Shown here: positions 1-8,300 of the stretch, piece by piece
How positions within the stretch are numbered: position 1 is the first letter of the stretch
Layout: every line of letters starts with the position of its first letter
Assembly: GCA_004356415.1 (NCBI GenBank)
Contig: SMWN01000118.1
Span: 1-8,300 of the forward strand
DNA from: Gammaproteobacteria bacterium
GTDB lineage: Bacteria; Pseudomonadota; Gammaproteobacteria; Eutrophobiales; Eutrophobiaceae
Length of the DNA: 8,300 nucleotides
Reading direction: 5' to 3'
Notes under the pieces: model-generated
What the model was told of the DNA's origin: nothing
Seen by the model: the letters and a program-made list of their open reading frames with translations, nothing else
Database searches by the model: none
Position numbers and translations under genes: made by a program

Positions 1-37
1 AACAAACATATATATTAATTTTATATTTCAGATTGAT

Positions 38-1138
38 TTAGCTGGATAGTATTCTTCGGTGCGTATGAATTGACATCAGAATACCGAAAGCCAGTATCAA
101 TGTGACCATCGATGTGCCACCATGGCTGACTAAAGGCAAAGGCACACCCACTACGGGTAACTGACCTATCACCATCCCCATATTGACGAAGATATAGACA
201 AAAAATGTCAGTGTTAGTGCGGCGGCAAGTAATTTTCCGTAAGTCTGTTGTGCATTAACAGCTATATATAAACCACGTGCAATAATGAATAGATAAATAC
301 ACAACAGAAGTAGTACACCCATCAGGCCAAACTCTTCACAATAAACAGCAAAAATAAAATCAGTTGAACGCTCTGGTAAAAATTCAAGATGAGATTGCGT
401 CCCATTTAACCAGCCTTTACCGTAAATTCCACCTGACCCGATTGCAATCATGGATTGAATGATGTGGTACCCAGCACCTAGTGGATCCTGTTCCGGATTA
501 AACAAGGTTAATACACGACGTTTCTGATAATCGTGCATGAAATACCAAAGTATCGGCGCGCACATACTGCAGAGAGCACCAAATATCAGAATAAGTTTCC
601 AACGCATTCCGGCGATAAATAATACAGAAAGACCCGCAGTTGCAACCAGTAATGAAGTTCCCAGATCAGGTTGCTTCGCAATCAAAGCGACAGGAATAAT
701 TATCATCAAACCGACAATTATTATGTTACCGAGATTTGGCGGCAATGTTTTGTTAGCAAGGTACCAGGCAACGACCATAGGCACAGACAATTTCATTAGC
801 TCGGAAGGTTGAAATCTGAAAAACCCCATATCCAACCAACGCTGTGCCCCTTTACCAACATGCCCAACCCACAACACCATTACCAGCATGGCAATGCCGG
901 CGATAAAAAGCCATAGAGACCATCTTTCTATGACAGCTGGGGGTAATTGCGCAATTAAAAACATGCATACGAAAGCCATCCCCATGCGCATCGCCTGCCT
1001 GATGATAATACTGAGATCCTCACCACCAGCACTATAGAGTACCATTAGGCCTAAACCACATAACACCAGTAACCCAAAGCATAGTGGCACATCTAGATGA
1101 AGACGTTGAGATAGCGATTGCTGTTCAAAAGGTTTCAT
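38..1138 (-). CDS. rodA: RodA, SEDS-family peptidoglycan glycosyltransferase (rod-shape determining)
   Basis: Integral membrane protein of 366 residues, close to the usual SEDS RodA length (about 370). In the family it polymerises lipid II into glycan strands during side-wall elongation, paired with the transpeptidase PBP2. Many hydrophobic helices run through the whole protein (about ten expected). Seen motifs: GKGAQRWL near 95-102, FQPSELMKL near 109-117, KQPDLGTS near 155-162, GAGYHIIQS near 221-229, and LPERSTDF near 254-261. Asp260 in the last motif matches the catalytic Asp of RodA (about 262 in E. coli, from memory). The C-terminal part carries GVPLPLVSHGGTS, which is diagnostic for FtsW/RodA. 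The call is RodA rather than FtsW because it sits directly behind mrdA. The ATG overlaps the mrdA stop as ATGA, with AGGGA upstream as a likely ribosome site, suggesting coupled translation. It is the last gene of the block seen here. Confidence 0.97.
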   Translation of the reverse strand: MKPFEQQSLSQRLHLDVPLCFGLLVLCGLGLMVLYSAGGEDLSIIIRQAMRMGMAFVCMFLIAQLPPAVIERWSLWLFIAGIAMLVMVLWVGHVGKGAQRWLDMGFFRFQPSELMKLSVPMVVAWYLANKTLPPNLGNIIIVGLMIIIPVALIAKQPDLGTSLLVATAGLSVLFIAGMRWKLILIFGALCSMCAPILWYFMHDYQKRRVLTLFNPEQDPLGAGYHIIQSMIAIGSGGIYGKGWLNGTQSHLEFLPERSTDFIFAVYCEEFGLMGVLLLLCIYLFIIARGLYIAVNAQQTYGKLLAAALTLTFFVYIFVNMGMVIGQLPVVGVPLPLVSHGGTSMVTLILAFGILMSIHTHRRILSS

Positions 1139-2994
1139 TTAAGGTTCCCTGATTCATCCAGCAAATAGTGATCTAGCAGCTTTCTCGCAATTGGCGCAGC
1201 TGTTGATGATCCGCTGCCGCCATTTTCTACAATGATGGCAAGTGCAATTTTAGGTGCCTCGAGCGGAGCAAATGCGATAAATAATGCATGATCACGTAAA
1301 TGTTCCGGCACTTTATCTTTTTCATATTTTACATCCTGGCCGATACCAAAGAGCTGGGAAGTCCCTGTCTTTCCAGCAAACCTGTAGGCAGCATTTGCAC
1401 CACTGCGCCTGGCAGTTCCCCTTGGTCCGTGAACAACATCTTGCATCGCCTGTATCACGAAATCCCAATGCTCCTGTTTGTAGCCAGCAACATATGTTGG
1501 TGTTGCAACAGGAAGGAGTGTGGATTCTCCTGAAATCGGATCACTAATTTTGTACACCAACCTCGGAAGAACACGTTTCCCATGATTGGCCAAAGCAGCA
1601 GTTGCTGTGACGAGTTGTAGCGGGGTCGCCAGAACATAACCCTGGCCGATTCCGGCGATTAGTGTCTCGCCTGGGTACCAGGGTTGATTCAATGCACTAC
1701 GTTTCCAGTCGATAGAGGGAACCAATGCAGCTGATTCTCCACCAATGTCAATACCCGTTTTAACACCAAAGCCAAAATTTGTTAACGCCCTATTCAGTTT
1801 GGTGATACCAAGGTCATGTGCCAGTGTATAAAAATAAATATCACAGGACTGCATAATTGCATAATTTAAATCCACATGCCCATGCCCCCCTTTTTTCCAG
1901 TCACGATAACGATGATCATGCCCCCTCAATGTATACCAACCTCTACACCAGATCGCTTCATCTGTGTTCCTGACGCCAAACATAAGTGCGGCGATCCCTA
2001 AAAAAGGTTTTACAGTTGAACCCGGTGGATATTTACCATTCAGTGCCCTGTTGATGAGTGGCGTATCCCTGGAACTGAGTAGCACTTTATATGATTTGGA
2101 ATCAATACCGTTCACGAAGGGATTGGGATCATAGGCAGGTGAACTGACAAATGCCAGGATATCACCATTATCTGGATCCATGGCAACGATAGACCCACGT
2201 TTTCCCTGCATTATTTTTGATGCAGCAGTCTGAAGTGAAAGGTCGAGGGTCAAATAAATATTTTGTCCCGGTTCTGGTGGTGTTCTTTCAAGCACCCGGA
2301 TGATACGACCTTGTGCATTTACCTCGACTTGTTGATGACCAACACGCCCATGCAATATATCTTCATAGGCTTTCTCAACACCAAGTTTTCCAATATGGGT
2401 CGTCCCCAGATAATCTGACTCATCAATATTTTGCAGATCTTTCTCATCAATTCGGGCAACATATCCCAATGCATGCACCAAACCTGATTTCTCGGGGTAG
2501 TAACGGTATGGACGGGCAATTACCTTAGCGCCGGGGATCTTATGTCGCTCGACAGAGAAACGCGCGACTTCACCCTCTGACAGGTTAAATTTAAGCGGTA
2601 TGCTTTCAAAACGTCTTTTCTCACGACGTAGCTTTTTAAAGCGGCTAATACTATCTTCATCGATATCAATGAGCCTGGAAAGTTGACCTATCGTCTTATC
2701 CAGATTGTCTATTTGTTCCGGAATCAGTTCAAGACTAAAAGATGGTTGGTTATCTGCAAGCAGAACATTGTCCCGGCTGAAAATCAAACCCCGGATCGGC
2801 GCAATAGGTAAAACCTTTACCCTGTTACTCTGAGATAAAGTAATAAAGTGGTCATGTCGAATCACTTGTAGATAAAACAAACGTGCAACAAGCACCATAA
2901 CTAACAGAATAATAATTACAACTGCAGAATAGACGCGAAGACGGATGAGCCGTGATTCTTCCTCGGTATCTTTGAGTGTGAAATTTAAACCCAT
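1135..2994 (-). CDS. mrdA: Penicillin-binding protein 2 (PBP2), elongation-specific D,D-transpeptidase
   Basis: Class B penicillin-binding protein of 619 residues, near the family's usual 620-640. It crosslinks peptide stems of new glycan during cell elongation and works with RodA in the inner membrane and periplasm. There is a short cytoplasmic N-terminus, one membrane anchor at about 20-45, a PBP dimerisation/pedestal region at about 60-235, and the transpeptidase domain from about 260. The three active-site motifs are intact: STVK at 326-329 with the acyl-accepting Ser326 inside KYPPGSTVKP, SCD at 383-385, and KTGT at 542-545. SCD in the second motif fits PBP2, whereas FtsI usually has SSN. 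It lies 15 nt after mreD and overlaps rodA by 4 nt. The site before the ATG is weak (CGGG only), so translation may depend on coupling from mreD. It is a target of beta-lactams such as mecillinam by family knowledge. Confidence 0.97.
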   Translation of the reverse strand: MGLNFTLKDTEEESRLIRLRVYSAVVIIILLVMVLVARLFYLQVIRHDHFITLSQSNRVKVLPIAPIRGLIFSRDNVLLADNQPSFSLELIPEQIDNLDKTIGQLSRLIDIDEDSISRFKKLRREKRRFESIPLKFNLSEGEVARFSVERHKIPGAKVIARPYRYYPEKSGLVHALGYVARIDEKDLQNIDESDYLGTTHIGKLGVEKAYEDILHGRVGHQQVEVNAQGRIIRVLERTPPEPGQNIYLTLDLSLQTAASKIMQGKRGSIVAMDPDNGDILAFVSSPAYDPNPFVNGIDSKSYKVLLSSRDTPLINRALNGKYPPGSTVKPFLGIAALMFGVRNTDEAIWCRGWYTLRGHDHRYRDWKKGGHGHVDLNYAIMQSCDIYFYTLAHDLGITKLNRALTNFGFGVKTGIDIGGESAALVPSIDWKRSALNQPWYPGETLIAGIGQGYVLATPLQLVTATAALANHGKRVLPRLVYKISDPISGESTLLPVATPTYVAGYKQEHWDFVIQAMQDVVHGPRGTARRSGANAAYRFAGKTGTSQLFGIGQDVKYEKDKVPEHLRDHALFIAFAPLEAPKIALAIIVENGGSGSSTAAPIARKLLDHYLLDESGNLK

Positions 2995-3009
2995 GCCCGA
3001 TATTGGCTA

Positions 3010-3498
3010 TCAGGTCACGTTATATTGACGGCGTATGTCCCTGAGGATAACAAACAACCATGGCCATAAAACCATACTGCTGATCGCAGGCATCCAATAG
3101 GTCCATGTCTTGGGGGGTATTCCCATAATCCCTGTAACCCATGAGGAAATAAGTAAATAAAATATGATGATGAACCCAACCAGACAGGACTGTTGCACCA
3201 GTGGGAATAGTCGAAACCGTTTGTGAATCTGAATCACAAAATAAGCAATCAATGCGAGACCCAGAGCATTTTGTCCAAGTAAGGCGCCTTGTTGCACATC
3301 TAGCAATAGACCCATACACCACGCAATACCAATACCTATCCTTTCAGGTAGCGCCATACACCAGTATATCAGTACCATCGCGACCCAGGCAGGTCGCCAA
3401 TCATCGGCCCAATGAGGTAACGGCAAAGCAGTTAACAGGAAGGCTATCAATAAGCTTATGAATAAGATCCATCCACCCGTATTTTTGTTCAACATCAT
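3010..3498 (-). CDS. mreD: MreD, inner-membrane rod-shape protein
   Basis: Small membrane protein of 162 residues, the same length as the E. coli protein. It is rich in hydrophobic helices (about 9-27, 38-50, 54-70, 75-94, 104-122 and 132-152). MreD is poorly conserved in sequence. The call rests on the MreD-like stretch around GLLLDVQQGALLGQNAL (63-79), the basic C-terminal end after the last helix, and its place between mreC and mrdA. In the family it binds MreC and helps activate the RodA-PBP2 synthase. The first ATG overlaps the mreC stop as ATGA. Two ATG codons are adjacent: GAGG at 3501-3504 is only 2 nt from the first but 5 nt from the second, so Met2 (3493-3495) may be the main start and shorten the protein by one residue. 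Confidence 0.93.
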   Translation of the reverse strand: MMLNKNTGGWILFISLLIAFLLTALPLPHWADDWRPAWVAMVLIYWCMALPERIGIGIAWCMGLLLDVQQGALLGQNALGLALIAYFVIQIHKRFRLFPLVQQSCLVGFIIIFYLLISSWVTGIMGIPPKTWTYWMPAISSMVLWPWLFVILRDIRRQYNVT

Positions 3499-4397
3499 TG
3501 CCTCGCTGAGACATCCAGGTCATCCAATAGATTTGGGTCATCTAATGACGATTCAAAATTTGATGGCAACTCAGGGCTCGATTTTGGCCAGACCAACAGA
3601 ACCTCTCTACTCTTTTCAAGTTGCGCACTGGGAAGTATGGATACCTTGGCAAAAGGTTCCCCCGGAACTCGACTGATATTATAAACAACCCCCACAGGGT
3701 AGCCTGGAGGAAACCTGCTTCCTAAGCCTGACGACACAACCAGATCTCCTTCTTTGATATCAACGTTATTGGGTAAATGTTCCAGCTGTAAAACATGACT
3801 TTGTCCAGTACCAACAGCAACTGACCTTAATCCGTTACGATTGATTCGAACGGGAATTGCATGTATCGGATCAGTCAACAAAAGTACCGTACTGGAAAAT
3901 GGACCAACATGTACCACCTGCCCCATCACACCATTTGCATCAACAATAGGTTGCCCTTCGTAAACGCCTTCACGCCGGCCTTTATTGATCACGATCTGAT
4001 GTCTGAATGGTTGTAAATCAACTGCCAGTAATTCTGCAATTAATACACGCTCATCAAGTTTCTCTGAAGACTTTAGCATTTCCCTGAGACGTTCATTTTC
4101 CGCCTCAAGAATTTCAAATTTCTGTACCTTAGAACTGAGTATCAGTTGTTCCTCACGCAATCGAGTGTTCTCTTTCACCAGGCCAGCGCGCGTAGTCAAA
4201 GACTCTGATACCCAGTTTATGACTGTAACGGGTAGATTGGCGACGTATTGCAATGGATAAACAAATACAGTAAGTACCGAGCGCACCCTCTCCAGATGAC
4301 CCTGTCGATGATCAACAGTCATCATGATTAATGAGGCCAGAATGAACGCAACAATGCGCACATTGGCGGATGGACCCTTTAGAAACAGCGTACTTAT
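3495..4397 (-). CDS. mreC: MreC, rod-shape periplasmic scaffold (probable AUA start)
   Basis: MreC is a bitopic inner-membrane protein whose periplasmic part binds PBP2 and MreD and helps activate wall synthesis. Numbered from the proposed start it has 300 residues: a short basic cytoplasmic tail with LFLKGPS at 4-10, a membrane helix at about 13-28, a coiled coil rich in Leu/Glu/Arg at about 66-112, and the beta-rich MreC domain at about 118-270 (INKGRREGVYEGQPIV, LTDPIHAIPVRINR, GDLVVSSGLG, PPGYPVG). An acidic tail follows. The first conventional in-frame start is GTG at 4359-4361, giving 288 residues, but that would remove the LF-x-KGPS tail common in the family and start inside the helix. 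The frame stays open back to a TAA at 4419-4421 and has no ATG, GTG or TTG in between. AAGGAG (4405-4410) sits 7 nt before AUA (4395-4397). MreC identity is sure; the start codon is inferred. Confidence 0.93.
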   Translation of the reverse strand: MSTLFLKGPSANVRIVAFILASLIMMTVDHRQGHLERVRSVLTVFVYPLQYVANLPVTVINWVSESLTTRAGLVKENTRLREEQLILSSKVQKFEILEAENERLREMLKSSEKLDERVLIAELLAVDLQPFRHQIVINKGRREGVYEGQPIVDANGVMGQVVHVGPFSSTVLLLTDPIHAIPVRINRNGLRSVAVGTGQSHVLQLEHLPNNVDIKEGDLVVSSGLGSRFPPGYPVGVVYNISRVPGEPFAKVSILPSAQLEKSREVLLVWPKSSPELPSNFESSLDDPNLLDDLDVSARQ

Positions 4398-4404
4398 TGT
4401 CTGT

Positions 4405-4410
4405 CTCCTT
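4405..4410 (-). promoter_or_regulatory. Ribosome binding site deciding the mreC start
   Basis: The minus strand reads AAGGAG here, directly after a run of A residues. It lies 7 nt before the AUA at 4395-4397, an ideal distance. It is 16 nt from an in-frame CTG (4386-4388) and about 43 nt from the in-frame GTG (4359-4361), too far to serve either. No ATG, GTG or TTG in the mreC frame lies within range. The site therefore argues that initiation occurs at the AUA. Confidence 0.7.
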
Positions 4411-4428
4411 TTTTTGTATTAAATCGGG

Positions 4429-5499
<1,071 letters not shown>

Positions 5500-5501
5500 T
5501 T

Positions 5502-5529
5502 ATATTAAAAATGATGCGCTCTTGGTGAA
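5502..5529 (-). promoter_or_regulatory. Candidate sigma70-type promoter for mreB
   Basis: The minus strand has TTCACC (5524-5529) as a -35-like box, 16 nt of spacing, then TAATAT (5502-5507) as a -10-like box. Each matches four of six consensus bases. Transcription would begin near 5495, about 20 nt before the mreB ATG. The -35 box overlaps one arm of the inverted repeat at 5515-5573. This is a prediction from consensus only. Confidence 0.35.
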
Positions 5530-5573
5530 GAAAACCTGTTACTCTCCATCCGAAACAACCTAACCAAGGCGCA
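5515..5573. repeat. Imperfect inverted repeat upstream of mreB
   Basis: TGCGC-T-CTTGGT (5515-5526) and ACCAAGGCGCA (5563-5573) are complementary over 11 bp with one bulged base (5520), around a loop of about 36 nt. The outer arm also shares bases with a second, perfect small hairpin at 5570-5582 (CGCAC-TTC-GTGCG), so the two could not form together. The left arm covers the candidate mreB -35 box. It may be an operator or a leader structure; no regulator can be named. Confidence 0.5.
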
Positions 5574-5585
5574 CTTCGTGCGGAG

Positions 5586-5631
5586 TCACCCAATTTGTTC
5601 ATATTACCTGTTTTTGAATGATCATGGGTGA
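5586..5631. repeat. Second inverted repeat in the mreB-gatC intergenic region
   Basis: TCACCCA (5586-5592) and TGGGTGA (5625-5631) are perfect 7 bp inverted copies 32 nt apart. The spacer holds the 8 bp palindrome ATGATCAT (5618-5625). It sits centrally between the divergent genes, where a shared regulator site might lie, but copies this short can arise by chance. Confidence 0.3.
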
Positions 5632-5690
5632 TTTTGAGCTCCTGAAGAGACTTCCTGCCTGATCGGCTAACTGTATCAACGAGTATCGCT

Positions 5691-5718
5691 TTGGGCAAGT
5701 GGTAGAATATGATAAATT
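5691..5718 (+). promoter_or_regulatory. Weak candidate promoter region for gatC
   Basis: TTGGGC (5691-5696), 16 nt, then TAAATT (5713-5718) is a poor sigma70-like pair. Other -10-like hexamers, TAGAAT (5703-5708) and TATGAT (5708-5713), overlap it without a good -35 box. The AT-rich stretch just before gatC is a plausible promoter zone, but the exact boxes are uncertain. Confidence 0.22.
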
Positions 5719-5751
5719 CTTAGTTTTCAACAAATAATGGCTGGATCTTGA

Positions 5752-6048
5752 ATGTCTCTCGATAAATCTGATATCGACAAAATCGCCTGGTTAGCGCGTA
5801 TTTCTATTTCGGAAGAAGATACCACGAACTACCTTCACGATGTGTCCAATATCCTGGATCTGGTTGAAAAAATGAATACGGTCGATACAAATAATATCGA
5901 ACCACTCGCTCATCCGCTGGAAATCACTGCCAGATTCAGGGAAGACAAGGTCACCGAATCCGACCAGCGTGAACATTTTCAGAAAATCGCACCTGCTGTG
6001 GATAAAGGTCATTATCTCGTCCCCAAGGTGATCGAATCATCAAGATAA
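5752..6048 (+). CDS. gatC: GatC, subunit C of Asp/Glu-tRNA(Asn/Gln) amidotransferase
   Basis: A 98-residue protein, the normal length for GatC (about 95-100). GatC is a small stabilising subunit that wraps around the GatA-GatB interface and is needed for assembly of active GatCAB. Recognisable features are the N-terminal helix pattern KIAWLARISISEED (10-23), the segment NILDLVEKMNTVDT (33-46), the conserved EPLAHPLE (50-57) followed by FREDKVTES (62-70), and the C-terminal VPKVIESS. The ATG at 5752 is preceded by a weak TGGA six bases upstream. It is the first gene of the gatCAB set and diverges from mreB across 276 bp. The gap to gatA is 99 bp, wider than is usual within a tight operon. Confidence 0.95.
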   Translation: MSLDKSDIDKIAWLARISISEEDTTNYLHDVSNILDLVEKMNTVDTNNIEPLAHPLEITARFREDKVTESDQREHFQKIAPAVDKGHYLVPKVIESSR

Positions 6049-6122
6049 ATAGGGGAGGCATTAAATCCGCTTCACCCCAATGAGCTCCGTGGCTATTTTT
6101 CAGGCTAACACGTAATCAAAAA

Positions 6123-6128
6123 TATAAT
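6123..6128 (+). promoter_or_regulatory. Possible -10 box of an internal gatA promoter
   Basis: A perfect TATAAT lies in the 99 bp gatC-gatA spacer, 19 nt before the gatA ATG. At 17-18 nt upstream only poor -35 matches are seen (TTCAGG at 6099-6104 is the best). If used, transcription would begin near 6135 and leave a leader of about 13 nt without a Shine-Dalgarno sequence. The region is AT-rich, so a chance match is possible. Confidence 0.3.
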
Positions 6129-6147
6129 TTACGAATACTTAATTTAC

Positions 6148-7602
6148 ATGCACAAAAAAACAATCAAAGAACTTGCAAACGCATTACAGAACAAAGAATT
6201 TAGCAGTGAAGAACTCGTGTCGTCCTATCTGGATCGATGTGATTCATACAATTCAAAATTAAACTGCTATATCAGTTTGATGCCGGAGAAAGCGATTGAA
6301 CAAGCCAAATCGGCAGATAAAAGAATACGGGATGGTAACGCAGGCCCTCTCACAGGAATTCCTTTAGCCCATAAAGATATTTTTTGCACCAATGGAACAA
6401 AGACTACCTGTGGTTCAAAAATGCTGGATAATTTTATTGCACCGTACGATGCGACTGTCGTTTCTCGTTTAAATGAAGCAGGCATGGTCACATTGGGCAA
6501 AACCAATATGGACGAATTTGCCATGGGTTCCTCGAGTGAGACCAGTTTTTATGGTGCGGTCAAAAACCCCTGGGATGTTGAACGTGTTCCTGGCGGTTCT
6601 TCAGGGGGGTCGGCCTCCGCTGTAGCTGCCAAACTTGCACCTGTTGCAACAGGAACGGATACCGGCGGCTCTATCAGGCAACCCGCATCTTTATGCGGGA
6701 TCACCGGTCTGAAACCCACCTATGGCAGAGTCTCGCGCTACGGCATGATTGCCTATGCCTCCAGTCTTGACCAAGGAGGCCCGATAACGCAAACGGCTGA
6801 AGATGCCGCCATCATGTTAAATACAATGGCAGGTTTTGATGAACGTGACTCAACTTCAGCAGAAGAAGCCGTTGAAGATTACACAAAAAATCTCAATGAA
6901 AGTCTTGATGGACTGACAATTGGTTTACCCAAACAATATTTTGATGGCCAACTCGATGCCAGTATCGAATCCGTTATCCAAGCGGGTGTTAAAGAGTTAG
7001 AAAACCTTGGTGCAAATGCTAAAGAAATTGAATTACCGAATTCAGAACTATCTATACCTGCATATTACGTGATTGCATCAGCGGAATGTTCATCCAACCT
7101 AGCACGTTTTGATGGGGTCCGTTTTGGACATCGCTGTGATGACCCGGAAGATTTAACTGATCTATACCTACGTTCACGCGCTGAAGGTTTCGGCAAAGAA
7201 GTAAAACGGCGCATTATCACGGGAACTTATGTCTTGTCTGCTGGTTATTACGATGCTTATTATCTTAAGGCACAGAAGATTCGTCGATTGATTCGTGATG
7301 AATTTCGTGAGGAAATGGAAACTGTGGACGTGATTATCGGACCAACCGCACCGCGCCCTGCTTTTAAGTTGTATGAACTCCTTGATGATCCCATCAGCAT
7401 GTACTTGTCAGATATTTTTACCGTATCAGTCAACCTGGCTGGTCTACCTGCCATCTCAGTTCCTGCCGGTTTTGCCAACGAACTCCCGGTAGGCATGCAA
7501 ATCATCGGTAACTATTTCGCTGAATCCAGATTGCTGAATATTGCCCATCAATTCCAGCAAGCAACCGACTGGCACCAACAATCACCAAAAGGGTTTGAAT
7601 AG
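6148..7602 (+). CDS. gatA: GatA, glutaminase/amidase subunit of tRNA amidotransferase
   Basis: Amidase-signature enzyme of 484 residues, the usual GatA length. It hydrolyses glutamine and sends the ammonia to GatB, which uses it to amidate the misacylated tRNA. The Ser-cisSer-Lys triad is intact: Lys76 in PLAHKDIF, cis-Ser151 in the glycine/serine-rich loop [10 protein letters not shown] (148-157), and nucleophile Ser175 in [10 protein letters not shown] (171-180). The spacing matches the S. aureus triad Lys79/Ser154/Ser178 exactly. Further GatA signatures are [13 protein letters not shown] (117-129), [13 protein letters not shown] (188-200) and, near the C-terminus, [12 protein letters not shown]. 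The ATG gives the expected family N-terminus, yet no Shine-Dalgarno sequence precedes it; the leader is AU-rich. The stop is 2 nt before gatB, so the two are probably co-translated. Confidence 0.98.
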   Translation: MHKKTIKELANALQNKEFSSEELVSSYLDRCDSYNSKLNCYISLMPEKAIEQAKSADKRIRDGNAGPLTGIPLAHKDIFCTNGTKTTCGSKMLDNFIAPYDATVVSRLNEAGMVTLGKTNMDEFAMGSSSETSFYGAVKNPWDVERVPGGSSGGSASAVAAKLAPVATGTDTGGSIRQPASLCGITGLKPTYGRVSRYGMIAYASSLDQGGPITQTAEDAAIMLNTMAGFDERDSTSAEEAVEDYTKNLNESLDGLTIGLPKQYFDGQLDASIESVIQAGVKELENLGANAKEIELPNSELSIPAYYVIASAECSSNLARFDGVRFGHRCDDPEDLTDLYLRSRAEGFGKEVKRRIITGTYVLSAGYYDAYYLKAQKIRRLIRDEFREEMETVDVIIGPTAPRPAFKLYELLDDPISMYLSDIFTVSVNLAGLPAISVPAGFANELPVGMQIIGNYFAESRLLNIAHQFQQATDWHQQSPKGFE

Positions 7603-7604
7603 TC

Positions 7605-8300
7605 ATGGAATGGGAAACAGTTATCGGGCTTGAGATACATGCCCAACTTACAACCAAAAGTAAGATATTTTCAGGCGCCTCGACGACCTACGGTGCAGAA
7701 GCTAATGTTCAGGCCTGTGCCGTAGATCTAGGCCTGCCGGGTGTTCTGCCAGTCATCAACCAACAAGCCATAGAGATGGCTATCAAGTTCGGGACAGCGA
7801 TAAATGCACATATCGCTGATAAATCAGTTTTTGCACGCAAAAATTATTTCTACCCCGATTTACCAAAGGGATATCAAATCAGCCAGTTTGAATTACCCAT
7901 TGTCGGCAAGGGGAGCATTGAGATCCAATTAGCCGATGGCAGTAAAAAAATGATTGGTATCACCCGTGCTCACCTGGAAGAGGATGCAGGGAAATCCGTG
8001 CATGATGGCTTTTTTGATAATACTGGCGTGGATCTCAATCGTGCGGGGACGCCCTTAATAGAAATTGTTTCTGAACCAGATATGCGTTCAGCCAAAGAGG
8101 CAATTGCCTACCTGAAAAAGATTCATTCTATTGTTCGCTATTTGAAGATCTGTGACGGCAATATGCAGGAAGGATCGTTCCGAAGTGACGCCAATGTGTC
8201 TGTGCGACGCAAAGGTCAAGATGAGCTGGGTACACGAACTGAACTGAAAAATTTGAACTCCTTTAAATTTATCGAACAGGCAATTGAATATGAGATCGAA
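7605..8300 (+). CDS. gatB: GatB, kinase/amidotransferase subunit (3' end outside window)
   Basis: The first 232 codons of GatB, whose family members are about 475 residues long; it is cut only by the window edge. GatB binds the Glu-tRNA(Gln)/Asp-tRNA(Asn) acceptor end, phosphorylates the side-chain carboxylate with ATP, and completes amidation with ammonia from GatA. The visible part is the N-terminal catalytic cradle: IGLEIHAQL (7-15, with the conserved Glu10 and His12), [17 protein letters not shown] (79-95), [14 protein letters not shown] (118-131, conserved Glu125), [16 protein letters not shown] (144-159), and [16 protein letters not shown] (209-224). The C-terminal helical and YqeY-like tail domains lie outside. 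The ATG follows the gatA stop by 2 nt; AAGGG about 11 nt upstream is a modest ribosome site. Residue 194 is Ser in RSDANV where homologues I recall have Cys. Confidence 0.97.
   Translation, partial: MEWETVIGLEIHAQLTTKSKIFSGASTTYGAEANVQACAVDLGLPGVLPVINQQAIEMAIKFGTAINAHIADKSVFARKNYFYPDLPKGYQISQFELPIVGKGSIEIQLADGSKKMIGITRAHLEEDAGKSVHDGFFDNTGVDLNRAGTPLIEIVSEPDMRSAKEAIAYLKKIHSIVRYLKICDGNMQEGSFRSDANVSVRRKGQDELGTRTELKNLNSFKFIEQAIEYEIE

Noticed and set aside
1..37. AT-rich stretch downstream of rodA as a possible terminator
   Set aside because: Only AT-only self-complementarity is seen, with no GC stem and U-tract. No terminator can be claimed, and the operon may continue past the window edge.
383..1138. 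Whether the SEDS protein could be FtsW instead of RodA
   Set aside because: It directly follows mrdA with a 4 nt overlap inside an mre block, and no division genes are nearby; RodA is the better call.
1284..1547. Plus-strand open frames antisense to mrdA, mreB and rodA
   Set aside because: They lie wholly opposite well-conserved genes, show no family motifs, and are explained by the coding on the other strand.
6081..6100. A possible terminator after gatC (AGCT/GGCT stem followed by five T residues)
   Set aside because: The stem is only four pairs including a G-U wobble, too weak for an intrinsic terminator.
6080..6115. An 11-codon micro-ORF ([11 protein letters not shown]) in the gatC-gatA spacer
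   Set aside because: The GGGGAGG upstream is 21 nt from its ATG, too far to drive it, and a frame this short is expected by chance.

Overview
The window is ordinary bacterial chromosome carrying two conserved housekeeping blocks that diverge from a shared 276 bp intergenic region. The protein sequences look gammaproteobacterial: MreB opens with the [16 protein letters not shown] signature typical of gammaproteobacteria, and GatB and PBP2 read like gamma- or betaproteobacterial homologues. Base composition is moderate and slightly AT-rich. I cannot name a genus. I saw no mobile element, tRNA, rRNA, CRISPR array or phage gene.

Left block, minus strand, read from about 5475 down to 38: mreB, mreC, mreD, mrdA (PBP2), rodA. 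This is the whole core of the rod-shape elongation machine in one tight array. MreB forms cytoplasmic actin-like filaments. MreC and MreD link these across the inner membrane to RodA, which polymerises glycan, and to PBP2, which crosslinks it. mreC/mreD and mrdA/rodA overlap at ATGA junctions, and the other gaps are 15 and about 31 nt, so it is very probably one operon.

Right block, plus strand: gatC, gatA and the first 232 codons of gatB, which runs off the window end. Together they encode the GatCAB amidotransferase, which amidates Glu-tRNA(Gln) and/or Asp-tRNA(Asn). gatA and gatB are 2 nt apart. gatC and gatA are separated by a 99 bp spacer that holds a perfect TATAAT and an orphan Shine-Dalgarno-like GGGGAGG.

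The most notable observation is the start of mreC. The conserved N-terminus (LFLKGPS, then the membrane helix) is encoded upstream of the first in-frame ATG/GTG/TTG codon. A well-spaced AAGGAG sits before an AUA codon exactly where the family's Met is expected. Either MreC starts at a rare AUA codon or this base is an error or mutation in a former ATG. Smaller points are nested inverted repeats in the divergent promoter region, a G9 tract in the MreB phosphate-binding loop, and a Cys-to-Ser change in GatB. I found no convincing new biological system here.
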